Shown: piece by piece, positions 51,409 through 59,495 of the stretch
Layout of the letters: each line of letters starts with the position of its first letter
Position numbering within the stretch: position 1 is the first letter of the stretch
DNA from: an uncultured Clostridia bacterium
Lineage (GTDB): Bacteria > Bacillota > Clostridia > Lachnospirales > Anaerotignaceae
Direction of reading: 5' to 3'
Assembly: GCA_902477755.1 (NCBI GenBank)
Contig: CABSIK010000004.1
Span: forward strand, 1-64,000
Length of the DNA stretch: 64,000 bases
Position numbers and translations under genes: made by a program
Notes under the pieces: model-generated
Told to the model about the DNA's origin: nothing
Databases searched by the model: none
What the model saw: only the letters and a program-made list of their open reading frames with translations

Positions 51409-51440
51409 AACCCCCTCTGTTTGAAACAGAGGGGGTTTGT
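51409..51440. terminator. bidirectional terminator before brnQ
   Basis: Perfect 11-bp stem AACCCCCTCTG / CAGAGGGGGTT with a 7-base loop. It lies between convergent genes. Confidence 0.9.
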
Positions 51441-51484
51441 TATGCTCTATGCAATATGATTTAATTACCTGTTAAAGGCATGCA

Positions 51485-52762
51485 TCAGTCTTTGCAGGGA
51501 ATAAATTTCCCGATGATACCACCGATGATAGCAGGAACGATCCAAGCGAAGCCCATGGGAGCCAGAGGCAGGGATTTTACGAAACCTGTAGGCAGACCGA
51601 AACCAGCCAGGATTTCCAGTGCGCTTACGATGATAGCGAAGTATGTAGCAACGCGGTAGATGTTTTTGTTCTTGATGGATTTGTGGAAGAACGCCAGGAT
51701 GATCAGTACCAGTACGCCAGGGTATACCAGGTTCAGCAGAGGAGCGGAGAACTTGATGATTGTAGATACGCCTGCGTTGGAGATCAGCCAGCTGAATACA
51801 CACACGATGATTACAACTTTTTTGTAGGAAACTTTACCGCCTGTCAGTTCTTCAAAGAAAGCACCAGTGGAGGAGCTCAGACCGATGGCTGTTGTCAGGC
51901 AGGCAAACAGTACGATGACACCCAGCAGGATAACGCCGCCGTTGCCAAACAGTGATTTTGTGATTGCAACCAGCAGTGCTGTCTGATTCAGTTCCTGCAT
52001 TTCGGGCAGGTTACATGTTGTTGCGCCCAGATATGTCAGACCGCCGTAGATAACGAACAGACCGATGGAAGCAACGCAGCTGGAGCTCAGGACTGCTTTG
52101 GACAGAGCGTGACCTTCAGAATAGCCTTTGCCCTGTGCGCTGGATGTGATGATCATAATGAAGATCATGGATGCCAGTACGTCCAGTGTCTGGTAACCGT
52201 TCAGAGTACCGTTCTGTACGGAGTTTGTTGTTTCAGGTACATCGATGGGGCCCAGAGGGGAGATGATACCTTTGATGATCATAATCAGCAGTGTGATAAC
52301 CAAAACAGGTGTCAGGAAGGAACCGATGATATCAACTACTTTGGAAGGACGAATTGTCAGAGCCAATACGATTGCGAAGAAGATCGCGGAGAAAATCCAT
52401 GTGCTGAAGTTAGGAGCCAGAGGCTGCACACCGATTTCAAATGTGGTCGCTGCTGTACGAGGGATTGCAAGCAGGGGCCCAATACACAATACGGCGATAC
52501 AGTTGATAATGGTGGAAGGAACCTTGCCCATTACGTCTGTGATACCGTTGATTTCAAATTGTCCTTTACGCACCAGAGCCAGAATAGCAACCAATGCCAG
52601 ACCTACGTCAAAGATGAAGAAGAACAGGAAGCCAATGAACCAGGATGTACCGGACTGCTGACCCAGCAGGGGCGGGAAAATCAAGTTGCCGGCACCGAAG
52701 AACATGGCAAAGAGCGCACCACCAATGACTAGGATGTCACTAAATTTTTGCTTTTTTTCCAT
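51485..52762 (-). CDS. brnQ: branched-chain amino acid:cation symporter
   Basis: LIVCS-family transporter importing leucine, isoleucine and valine with Na+ or H+. The 425-residue protein has about 12 membrane segments and family motifs GGALFAMFFGAGNLIFPPLL near the N-terminus and LFACLTTAIGLSSSTGAFFE in the middle. Start at 52762 (MEKKQKFSDIL) follows AAGGAGG; the longer frame upstream is unsupported. A TTTTTTTCAGAGAGAAAAAT sequence just upstream faintly resembles a CodY site (inference only). Confidence 0.93.
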   Translation of the reverse strand: MEKKQKFSDILVIGGALFAMFFGAGNLIFPPLLGQQSGTSWFIGFLFFFIFDVGLALVAILALVRKGQFEINGITDVMGKVPSTIINCIAVLCIGPLLAIPRTAATTFEIGVQPLAPNFSTWIFSAIFFAIVLALTIRPSKVVDIIGSFLTPVLVITLLIMIIKGIISPLGPIDVPETTNSVQNGTLNGYQTLDVLASMIFIMIITSSAQGKGYSEGHALSKAVLSSSCVASIGLFVIYGGLTYLGATTCNLPEMQELNQTALLVAITKSLFGNGGVILLGVIVLFACLTTAIGLSSSTGAFFEELTGGKVSYKKVVIIVCVFSWLISNAGVSTIIKFSAPLLNLVYPGVLVLIILAFFHKSIKNKNIYRVATYFAIIVSALEILAGFGLPTGFVKSLPLAPMGFAWIVPAIIGGIIGKFIPCKD

Positions 52763-53300
52763 AGAATACAACCTCCTTATATTTTTCTCTCTGAAAAAAA
52801 TGAATAATGACGTGACGCTTAGTTTTGTACATATTGCATGTGAGAAAACCATAAGCTTAAGATATATTATGCAGAAAAAAACACAAAAACACAAACAAAT
52901 CGGGAATAATCTGGTGAAACTTTTTGTGGCAAAAGTTTCTTCTGGATATTATTTTTCTTTGATTTATTTTAAAAATGATATAAAATAAAAATAAAATGAA
53001 GCAAAATTCATGGAAATTTGTATTTTGAAGAAATAGACGGCATGTACATGAAGTGTTGAGAAAATCATGTTTTTTTTGAGAAACATTAGGCAAAAACACA
53101 AAAGTATTCATATTTTCTGCCTTTCATATTTACAAAGAATGAGCATCTTTGATAAAAAAAACAAAAAAATAGGTAGGGAATTATGAATAAATATTTTCTG
53201 TACAAAAACTTCATATTCTACTGAGAATAAACATCTTTGTAAAAAAATGTTAAAAAAACAGAGCGTGTCCCTCTTTTTTCACAGGTTTTTCTTGATGGAT
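52763..53300. other. AT-rich intergenic region between brnQ and XRE gene
   Basis: About 540 bases, very AT-rich, without a supported gene. It holds an imperfect direct repeat: AGCATCTTTGATAAAAAAA near 53141-53160 and AACATCTTTGTAAAAAAA near 53228-53246, about 87 bases apart. A 60-codon frame further on (53414-53596) lacks a convincing ribosome site. Confidence 0.4.
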
Positions 53301-53366
53301 GGACATTTTTTGTCCTAGTGTAAATGCAAAATAAGGCTGTTATTAACAGACAATTTATGGTATAAT
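53301..53366 (+). promoter_or_regulatory. promoter region with palindromes upstream of XRE gene
   Basis: Contains palindromes GGACA-N5-TGTCC (53301-53315) and CTGTTA-T-TAACAG (53337-53349), then a TATAAT -10 near 53361. Operators at these positions would allow autoregulation by the XRE protein; the transcript would have a leader of about 240 nt. Confidence 0.4.
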
Positions 53367-53605
53367 GTGAACGAAAAAATAAATGACCGTGTTGCTGTTA
53401 AAAGGCAAAGTCCATGGAAAAAGATTGGATTTTCAATCGTTATCAGGTATTTATGCCTACGGAACAACCAAAAACCACCCTTTCTTGTCTGAGAAGAAGG
53501 GTGAAAAACCGCAGTATTTTGCGTGCTGTATACGATCTTGTATGCACGCAGAATAGGAAAAAAGCAGGATTGCGCGGAGAGAAAAGAAGCAGGTGATGAA
53601 CATCA

Positions 53606-54322
53606 ATGAAGGAAATCAGCATACATGTGGGCAAGCGAATCCGTTTGTATCGTAAAATGAAAAATATGACCATCGAGGTCTTTGCAGGACTGATTAATAA
53701 AAGCAAAGCTACCGTGTCGAAGTATGAGAACGGGGACATTGCCATAGATATCGAAACATTGTTCATCATTGCCAATGCATTGGATATTTCTGTTAATCAG
53801 CTCATTGATTATGACAAAGAGGTGGAGGAAACGGAAACAAGGGTGGATCTTTCCAGCAGGCGCCATGGCAAGACCCGTATGTATCTTTACTTTTATGACG
53901 GCCGCCGCAGCCGCATTGTCCGCAATGTCATCGACATCCGCGGAACTGGCGAAAACGGCATGTTCAGTGCGGATCTGTATGCGGATGTGGACGATTATTC
54001 CAACTGTTATAAATGTAAGTATCTTTATCACGGCACCATGCGCCGGTATGATACCTTCAGCAATTTCCAGTTTGAAAACCAGAATAACAAGATGGAACGG
54101 GTATTTTTGTACGCCATCAATTCTTTCAGTCCGGCAGGGCGCATGATCGGTATGTTTTCAGGCCTTTCCATTCAGCCCATGCTGCCGGCGTCCTTTAAAT
54201 TCGTTCTTTCGCCGGATATAATGGAAGAAAATGATGAATTGAAGGAAATCCTTCGCTTTTCCAAGGAGGATATCCGTACCATGAAGAAAATGAATATGTT
54301 TATCGTGAACCAGCATTTGTGA
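53606..54322 (+). CDS. XRE-family regulator with C-terminal sensor-like domain
   Basis: A 238-residue protein. The HTH_3 domain covers about residues 8-66 (IEVFAGLINKSKATVSKYEN). The C-terminal domain of about 150 residues (from TRMYLYFYDGRRSRIVRNVI to the end) is a mixed alpha/beta module, not recognised, with Arg- and Tyr-rich strands and a pair of Cys (SNCYKCKY). Such architectures usually bind a ligand or partner protein. The gene stands alone, followed by a palindromic terminator. Confidence 0.75.
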   Translation: MKEISIHVGKRIRLYRKMKNMTIEVFAGLINKSKATVSKYENGDIAIDIETLFIIANALDISVNQLIDYDKEVEETETRVDLSSRRHGKTRMYLYFYDGRRSRIVRNVIDIRGTGENGMFSADLYADVDDYSNCYKCKYLYHGTMRRYDTFSNFQFENQNNKMERVFLYAINSFSPAGRMIGMFSGLSIQPMLPASFKFVLSPDIMEENDELKEILRFSKEDIRTMKKMNMFIVNQHL

Positions 54323-54421
54323 TAAATCAATAGGAAATGTCGGACAATGATGTAAGACAACTACCTTGGATCAAAGCAACTTTCCTTTAAGAAAGCATAA
54401 CAAATGAAATCTCAATAAAAT

Positions 54422-54484
54422 AAGAAAGCCAAATTCCTTTGTCAAGATCAGGAGTTTGGCTTTCTTTGTTTTCTTATGAAGATG
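54422..54484. terminator. palindromic terminator/repeat after XRE gene
   Basis: AAGAAAGCCAAA / TTTGGCTTTCTT stem, then TTTGTTTTCTTATGAAGATG. The end is the inverted counterpart of the CATCTTC...GAAAACAAAGA start of the elements at 28429 and 37954. It acts as terminator for the XRE gene and probably for the minus-strand gene at 54512. Confidence 0.7.
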
Positions 54485-54511
54485 CCCCTGAGGCACAGGG
54501 GGTTCTTTTTT

Positions 54512-54940
54512 TTAGATGCGATCGGTCAGTGAAAGCATCATCAGCAGGCCTGCCATACGCACGGTCTGCGGAGATGGTGCACAGCTTCCTTCGCCGGAAC
54601 GGTCGCGGACAGCCAATGGACTGCCTTCTGCCAGAGAGTATGCCACATTTTGCTGAATCTGCCCCATGGTGTGAAAAAGCATCAAACTGCGGCAGATTTC
54701 ATCCAGCCTGCTTTTTCCGGCATCGTCTGTGAATGCTTGTAATGCACGCAGCAGTGTCACTTCCCGTGGGGGATGCTCTACGGCATCTGCCTGCTGCATG
54801 GCTGCTGCCGCCTGTATCTTTTGCAGATAATCCTGTTCCACCCTTGTCTGCATGGCTTGCAGAAAGGTATGCAGTTCGTTTCTGGCATTGTCGGTGTTTT
54901 GCAGGACTTTTGCCAGATGGAATACACTGTTTTCTTCCAT
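54512..54940 (-). CDS. hypothetical helical protein downstream of split subtilase
   Basis: A 142-residue, all-helical, Cys-poor protein starting MEENSVFHLAKVLQNTDNAR. Contains a segment LLRALQAFTDDAGKSRLDEI similar in pattern to repeats in the proteins at 61302 and 61705 on the other side of the split subtilase. AAAGGAGCGAG precedes the ATG, and it lies 19 bases after the subtilase stop, so it would be cotranscribed with the intact protease. No family recognised. Confidence 0.65.
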   Translation of the reverse strand: MEENSVFHLAKVLQNTDNARNELHTFLQAMQTRVEQDYLQKIQAAAAMQQADAVEHPPREVTLLRALQAFTDDAGKSRLDEICRSLMLFHTMGQIQQNVAYSLAEGSPLAVRDRSGEGSCAPSPQTVRMAGLLMMLSLTDRI

Positions 54941-54959
54941 AATAAAAAACTCGCTCCTT

Positions 54960-55637
54960 TCATTCAGGCAGACAGGAAGGCTCTAAGAGACCGCCATTTT
55001 TTTCGGCGGCGGCATACAGGCGTTGTTTTACCTGATCGGGTGTTAGGTTTGGGAACCGCTCCAGCAGACAGGCTGCCATGCCGCTGACCATGGGGGTTGC
55101 CATGGAAGCGCCGCTCATGGCAATGTAGCTGTGGTCTACGATGCTGCTTTTGGAACGGTTTTGCAGGGAAAAGTTATAATCCGGTGAAAGAACAGAGATG
55201 ATATTTTCTCCGTGTGCCCACAGGTCGGGATAACCTGAGGCAGAGCCTTTGGCAGGGAACCACTCTCTGTCCTCCCAAGTGCCCACAGAAAGAATGCTTG
55301 GACTGAGGGAGGGGGGCGGCAAAAAATGTGTTCCGCCGTCAGGATTGGCAGCGGCAGCCACCACTACAATGCCTTTGTGCCAAAGGGACTCCACTGCTTC
55401 CTGCAGGGGACGATGAACCCTTCTGTCATTGGTGCCTATGGATAAATTCACTACTTTTATATTATATTGTGAGGCGTTGTCCAATATCCATCCCATGGCG
55501 CGGATGGCGCGCAGAGAGGTGCCCTGACCCATGGCATCCAGAATTTTCAGGGAAATGATGTGGGCAAGGGGTGCTACGCCGCGGTATCGTCCGCCAGAAA
55601 GTGTACCGTTGCCGCAGGCTATGCCTGTGACATGGGT
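54960..55637 (-). pseudogene. subtilisin-like protease, C-terminal part (interrupted)
   Basis: Encodes the C-terminal three quarters of an S8 (AprX-like) subtilase, from THVTGIACGNGTLSGGRYRG through ISLKILDAMGQGT, VNLSIGTNDRRVHRP and AAAANPDGG to the nucleophile motif SGASMATPMVSGMAAC. It lacks its own start. The missing N-terminus is at 60987-61182 in the same orientation. Joining 61182-60993 to 55633-54960 gives an uninterrupted 287-codon frame with the complete triad. As it stands the gene is disrupted; it may be functional after excision of the intervening element. Confidence 0.88.
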
Positions 55638-55650
55638 GGCAGGCGCAAAA
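55618..55650. other. left attachment site of the element
   Basis: Core ACATGGGT at 55630-55637. Protease sequence (GCCTGTG) lies to its left and element end GGCAGGCGCAAAA to its right. The predicted crossover dinucleotide is TG at 55633-55634. Confidence 0.75.
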
Positions 55651-55702
55651 GAGGGATATGGGACAGGATGTGCCGCATATCCATAGGCAAGGGGGGAGGA
55701 AT

Positions 55703-56635
55703 ATGGAACGTGCGGCCATTTATTGCAGATTGTCAGTGGAGGATGCCCAGCGGCAGGAGGGAAAGGACAGCGAAAGCATTTCCAATCAGAAAGAACTGCT
55801 TCTGGCTTATGCGGCACAGAAAGGATGGCAGGTGATAGGCATCTATGTAGATGAGGATTATTCTGGACTGAGGGAAGATCGTCCGGGCTTTCAGGAACTT
55901 ATTGCCCATGGCAGAGAAGGACGGTTTTCTGTGATTTTGTGCAAGACCCAATCCCGTTTTACGCGAAATCTGGTGACGGCGGAGCGATATCTTTATGAGT
56001 TGTTCCCTTTGTGGGGCATACGGTTTGTGTCTGTGGTGGATGGCGTAGATACGGCAAGACGGGAGAATAAACGGGCAAGTCAGATCAACAGCCTCATCAA
56101 TGAATGGTACTGCGAGGAGTTATCCGATAATATTCGGGCAGTTCTCCGCAGGAAACGGGAAATGGGGCAGTATCTGGGAAATTATGCCCCTTATGGCTAT
56201 GAAAAAAATCCTTTTGACCATCACGTGTTGGTGCCTTGTCCCCAAAGAGCACAGGTGGTGACAGCCATTTTTCGGCTGTATCTTCTGGGATTTTCCTGCG
56301 CAGGTGTAGCAGAGGTGCTGGAAAGCTGCGGTATATTGTCTCCAGCCAAGGCATTAGCCCAAGAGGGGAAAGACTGCGGCAGAAAGGCGAAAGGTATCTG
56401 GACAGCATCTACTGTATGCAAAATCTTGAAAAATCCTGTATATTTGGGAAACATGGTGCAGGGAAAAACAGAAAAAATCAGTTATAAACAGAAAAAAAGC
56501 CGCCCTTGTCCCAAAGAACGGTGGACGGTGGTCTGCCATACCCATGCGCCGCTGGTGTCAGAGGAGGTTTTTGCGGCAGTGCAAAAAAGAATGGCGAAAA
56601 ACAGAAAAAATCAGAAAAACAGCGAAGAAACCTGA
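55703..56635 (+). CDS. serine recombinase (CisA/SpoIVCA-like), short form
   Basis: Site-specific recombinase, expected to catalyse integration or excision at the flanking att sites. The 310-residue protein has a resolvase catalytic domain (1-150) with AIYCRLS (Ser11 nucleophile), SISNQKELLLAYA, DEDYSGLREDRPGFQ and KTQSRFTRN, and a recombinase domain (about 155-300) with GQYLGNYAPYGYEKN. It stops right after the HAPLVSEEVFAAVQ segment, where most large serine recombinases continue with a zinc ribbon and coiled coil. ATG at 55703 follows GGGGGGAGG. Confidence 0.9.
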   Translation: MERAAIYCRLSVEDAQRQEGKDSESISNQKELLLAYAAQKGWQVIGIYVDEDYSGLREDRPGFQELIAHGREGRFSVILCKTQSRFTRNLVTAERYLYELFPLWGIRFVSVVDGVDTARRENKRASQINSLINEWYCEELSDNIRAVLRRKREMGQYLGNYAPYGYEKNPFDHHVLVPCPQRAQVVTAIFRLYLLGFSCAGVAEVLESCGILSPAKALAQEGKDCGRKAKGIWTASTVCKILKNPVYLGNMVQGKTEKISYKQKKSRPCPKERWTVVCHTHAPLVSEEVFAAVQKRMAKNRKNQKNSEET

Positions 56636-56663
56636 AAAACAGATTTCTCCGCTGTTTTTTTGT
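56616..56663. terminator. terminator between recombinase and gntR
   Basis: AACAGCG / CGCTGTT outer stem with an inner AAA/TTT-rich part, followed by TTTTTTTG. It lies between convergent genes inside the element. Confidence 0.7.
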
Positions 56664-56666
56664 AGA

Positions 56667-57341
56667 TTAAACCATCTGGTTGACTTTGAAGATCAGTTGG
56701 AATGCTCTGCGAGAATTGCCGATATGGGTTTCAATGGCTTTGCGCAATCCTTCTGGATCGGCGGAAAGGGCAGCGTTGAGAATCGCCTGATGTTCTTCAA
56801 CACATTCGCAGTCCCGATAATGGGGCTGGTTGAAGTATGTGCCGGCAGAGAATGTAAAGGGCTGCAGGTCTTTGAGGATTTCTACAGCTTTCTGGTTGCC
56901 GGAAGCAGTCAGGTACAGTACATGGAATTCCAGATCCAGCTGGAAATAGCCTTCTGCATCCACGGTGGAATCATTGCAGGAAATGAACTGCTTCTGTTTT
57001 TCCATATTTTCCAGAAGCTGTTCTCGCAGGGTGCTGTTGTAATTGAGGGTGGTGATGATGTCTTTGATGAAGAAAGTATCCATCATCAAACGGATGTCAA
57101 AAGTATCATTCAGCTCATGAGGCGTCAGTGTGCGCACACTCATGCCTTTGTTGGGGGTGTTTACCACCAGTTTTTCTTCTGCCAGACGCTGTAATGCCTG
57201 TTTGACAGGCGTGTCGCTGACACCATATTTTCTCGCTAGTTCTTTGATATTGATTTTTTCGCCGGAGACCAGTTGTTTATTTGTGATGTCTTTTTTGATG
57301 TCCGCATAAATCTGATCTGCCAGTGTGATTTTTTCGCTCAT
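56667..57341 (-). CDS. GntR-family (FCD domain) regulator
   Basis: A 224-residue FadR-subfamily regulator. The winged helix covers about 8-72 (LADQIYADIKKDITNKQLVS, ELARKYGVSDTPVKQALQRL) and the helical FCD ligand domain about 85-215, with a metal-site type pattern (D...H near FQLDLEFHVLYL, EEHQAIL, ETHIGNS). Such proteins typically control adjacent carboxylate or sugar-acid transport genes. Divergent from dctP across 481 bases containing an ATGTATACAT palindrome. AGAGGGGGAGC precedes the ATG. Confidence 0.9.
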   Translation of the reverse strand: MSEKITLADQIYADIKKDITNKQLVSGEKINIKELARKYGVSDTPVKQALQRLAEEKLVVNTPNKGMSVRTLTPHELNDTFDIRLMMDTFFIKDIITTLNYNSTLREQLLENMEKQKQFISCNDSTVDAEGYFQLDLEFHVLYLTASGNQKAVEILKDLQPFTFSAGTYFNQPHYRDCECVEEHQAILNAALSADPEGLRKAIETHIGNSRRAFQLIFKVNQMV

Positions 57342-57548
57342 ATCTACTTGCTCCCCCTCTGCTTGCAGTGTTCATGCAACTTTTATAACGATTTTATATC
57401 TATTGTAAGACTAGTTGTGCAAAAATTCAATAGAGAATTTGCGTAAATCCGTTTTATATGGCAAAGAGATACACCTTGTAAGGAGTATAAAAGAAGGTTG
57501 TTTTTATGAAAATAGGATTTTTTAAAAAGGGAAAATGAATAAAAAAGG

Positions 57549-57558
57549 ATGTATACAT
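57549..57558. promoter_or_regulatory. candidate GntR operator
   Basis: Perfect palindrome ATGTATACAT in the divergent gntR-dctP region, similar in form to operators of FCD-type GntR regulators. The surrounding 57342-57697 is AT-rich with no gene. Confidence 0.4.
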
Positions 57559-57697
57559 TTGTAAAAAGCGCATAATGATTCAAAATGTTTGTTCTATATG
57601 CATAATAACAGTGTTTTTATTGGGTGGATAAATGTTTTTAAATTAGAGGAAATACCAATTGAAAATTAGAAAAGGATTAAATATAATCTAATCAAAA

Positions 57698-57764
57698 GTT
57701 TTATCTATCAAAAAAGAAGTTTTATTTATCGATAAAAAATTCGTTTTAATCGTGAAAAAAGAAC
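57698..57764. repeat. three tandem GTTTTA...AAAAA repeats before dctP
   Basis: Three imperfect direct repeats of 21-24 bases starting at 57698, 57719 and 57743, each GTTTTA followed by an AT-rich centre and an A-run. An AAAAGAAGTT / AACTTCTTTT inverted repeat spans units 1-3. They lie 60-125 bases upstream of dctP and may be a binding site or leader structure. Confidence 0.4.
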
Positions 57765-57822
57765 TTCTTTTCAAAAAAGATGTGCTTTTGGGAGGAGTCT
57801 AAAGAAAGAGGGAGGAGTAAGT

Positions 57823-58983
57823 ATGAAAAAAAGAATCGGGGTTCTGGCGCTGGCAACTGCCATGCTGCTGGGGATGACCGGATGCGGCGGACAGCAGGAA
57901 GAAACTGCGGAAACCGCAACACCCACAGGCTTTGTGGAAAAGAAGGTAGAGCCTGTTACCTTTGAATCAGGCGTGGAGCTGCAGGAAGACTGCAGACATT
58001 TGATCTATGCTTTGGGCAATGCCCCTGCTACCATTGACGCGGCGAAATTTTTTAAGATGCGTCTGGAGCAGGAAACCAACGGCGCTATGACCGTGGATAT
58101 CTATACGGACAACGTATTGGGCGGTGAACGTGAACTGCTGGAAAGCTGCCAGTTTGGCGACTATGACATCGTCCTTGCTACAAACGCCACAGTAGCTGCT
58201 TTCTGTAACGATATTTACTGTCTGGATATTCCTTGGGTTTTTGAAAACAAACAGCAGGTATACGAAGTGCTGGACGGTGAACTGGGGGACTATCTGGGTG
58301 AACAGCTCAATGAAGTTGGTTTCCAGCTTTTGCAGTGGCAGGAAAACTCTTTCCGTACACTGTCCACCACAGACAAACCCATCGAATCCATGGATGACCT
58401 GAAAGGTCTGAAGATTCGTATCATGGAAAATGAATTGCAGCTGGCACAGTGGAAAGCTTATGGCGCAAACCCTACACCCATGGCCTTCACAGAACTGTTC
58501 ACCGCTTTGCAGCAGGGTACAGTAGACGGTCAGGACAACGGTGCAGAACTGACATGGCAGTCCAAATTCCAGGAAGTACAGAAATACTATGTTTATACAA
58601 AACACATCTATTCTCCTTATGTCATCCTGATGAGTGGAGAAACATTCAACAATCTGACACCGGAAGAACAGGAAATCGTCCTGAAAATCTCCGATGAAGC
58701 TGTTGCTTATGAACGTGAAAGATGTTCCGAATACGAAGCTGTTGCTTTGGAAAACATCAAAAACTATCCCGGCATGAACTACGCAGAACTGAGCCCTGAA
58801 GTGGTGGAAGAAATGAAAGCTGCTTGTGCCGGCATCAAAGATCTGGCTTATGAAAAAGTAGAACATCCTGAAGTTATCGATCTGCTTTACAGCGAAGCGG
58901 AAAAAGCCAAAGAAAAGTATCCTGCAGAACAGACAGCGGATGCACCGGCACAGGCCGAAGCTGACGCAGCACCTGCAGCGTAA
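57823..58983 (+). CDS. dctP: TRAP transporter solute-binding lipoprotein DctP
   Basis: Extracytoplasmic binding subunit of a tripartite ATP-independent periplasmic-type transporter. The 386-residue protein has a lipobox (LGMTGC, Cys20) for membrane anchoring, as expected in a monoderm. DctP features follow: AAKFFKMRLEQETNGAMTVD, NVLGGERELLESCQFGDYDI, DLKGLKIRIMEN (the conserved carboxylate-binding Arg region), FTALQQGTVDGQDNG. The C-terminal 25 residues are Ala/Pro-rich. Substrate probably a carboxylate; not determinable here. Confidence 0.93.
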   Translation: MKKRIGVLALATAMLLGMTGCGGQQEETAETATPTGFVEKKVEPVTFESGVELQEDCRHLIYALGNAPATIDAAKFFKMRLEQETNGAMTVDIYTDNVLGGERELLESCQFGDYDIVLATNATVAAFCNDIYCLDIPWVFENKQQVYEVLDGELGDYLGEQLNEVGFQLLQWQENSFRTLSTTDKPIESMDDLKGLKIRIMENELQLAQWKAYGANPTPMAFTELFTALQQGTVDGQDNGAELTWQSKFQEVQKYYVYTKHIYSPYVILMSGETFNNLTPEEQEIVLKISDEAVAYERERCSEYEAVALENIKNYPGMNYAELSPEVVEEMKAACAGIKDLAYEKVEHPEVIDLLYSEAEKAKEKYPAEQTADAPAQAEADAAPAA

Positions 58984-59006
58984 AAATACATTGGGAGGGG
59001 AAAAAT

Positions 59007-59495
59007 ATGAAATTTTTGAATGAACATCTGGAAGCATGCTTCATCGTGCCTTTGATGTTTTTGATGAGCATTATCATTTTCGTTCAGGTTGTCATGCGTT
59101 ATGTATTCCATAGCTCTCTGACATGGTCTGAAGAAATGGCAAGATATCTGTTTGTATGGCTGGTTTACTTCTCTGTGGCTTACACAGCGAAAAGAGAAGC
59201 CCATATCCGCATCGACGCTGCTATCAATATTTATCCTAAAAAAGCGCGCCCTTATGTGGAAATCCTCAGTGAAATCATCGTACTGGCTTTCGCAGTGTTT
59301 ATCGCAGCTACTTCCGTAACTGTTTTCCAGAAGATCACAGCCAGCGGTCAGATTTCTCCTGCACTGCATGTGCCTATGCAGTTCGTATACGCAGCACCTC
59401 TGGTTGGCTTCTTTTTGACAGCCATCCGCCAGATCCAGTGCATCATCAAAAAAATCAAAGGATTGCATAATCATGAGGAGGTGCAGGAAGCATGA
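59007..59495 (+). CDS. dctQ: TRAP transporter small membrane subunit DctQ
   Basis: A 162-residue, four-segment membrane subunit. Family motif VVMRYVFHSSLTWSEEMARY with LFVWLVYFSVAY in the second segment, then KREAHIRIDA. It starts 23 bases after dctP (GGGAGGGG site) and overlaps dctM by 4 bases. Confidence 0.93.
   Translation: MKFLNEHLEACFIVPLMFLMSIIIFVQVVMRYVFHSSLTWSEEMARYLFVWLVYFSVAYTAKREAHIRIDAAINIYPKKARPYVEILSEIIVLAFAVFIAATSVTVFQKITASGQISPALHVPMQFVYAAPLVGFFLTAIRQIQCIIKKIKGLHNHEEVQEA

Noticed and set aside
53414..53596. 60-codon ORF directly upstream of the XRE gene
   Set aside because: Weak ribosome site, no recognisable composition and position within the XRE leader. Could be a leader peptide, but evidence is insufficient.
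54960..55817. Subtilase C-terminal ORF starting at 55817 as a complete gene
   Set aside because: The first 58 or so codons lie inside the mobile element opposite the recombinase gene and do not resemble a protease. The true N-terminus is at 61182.
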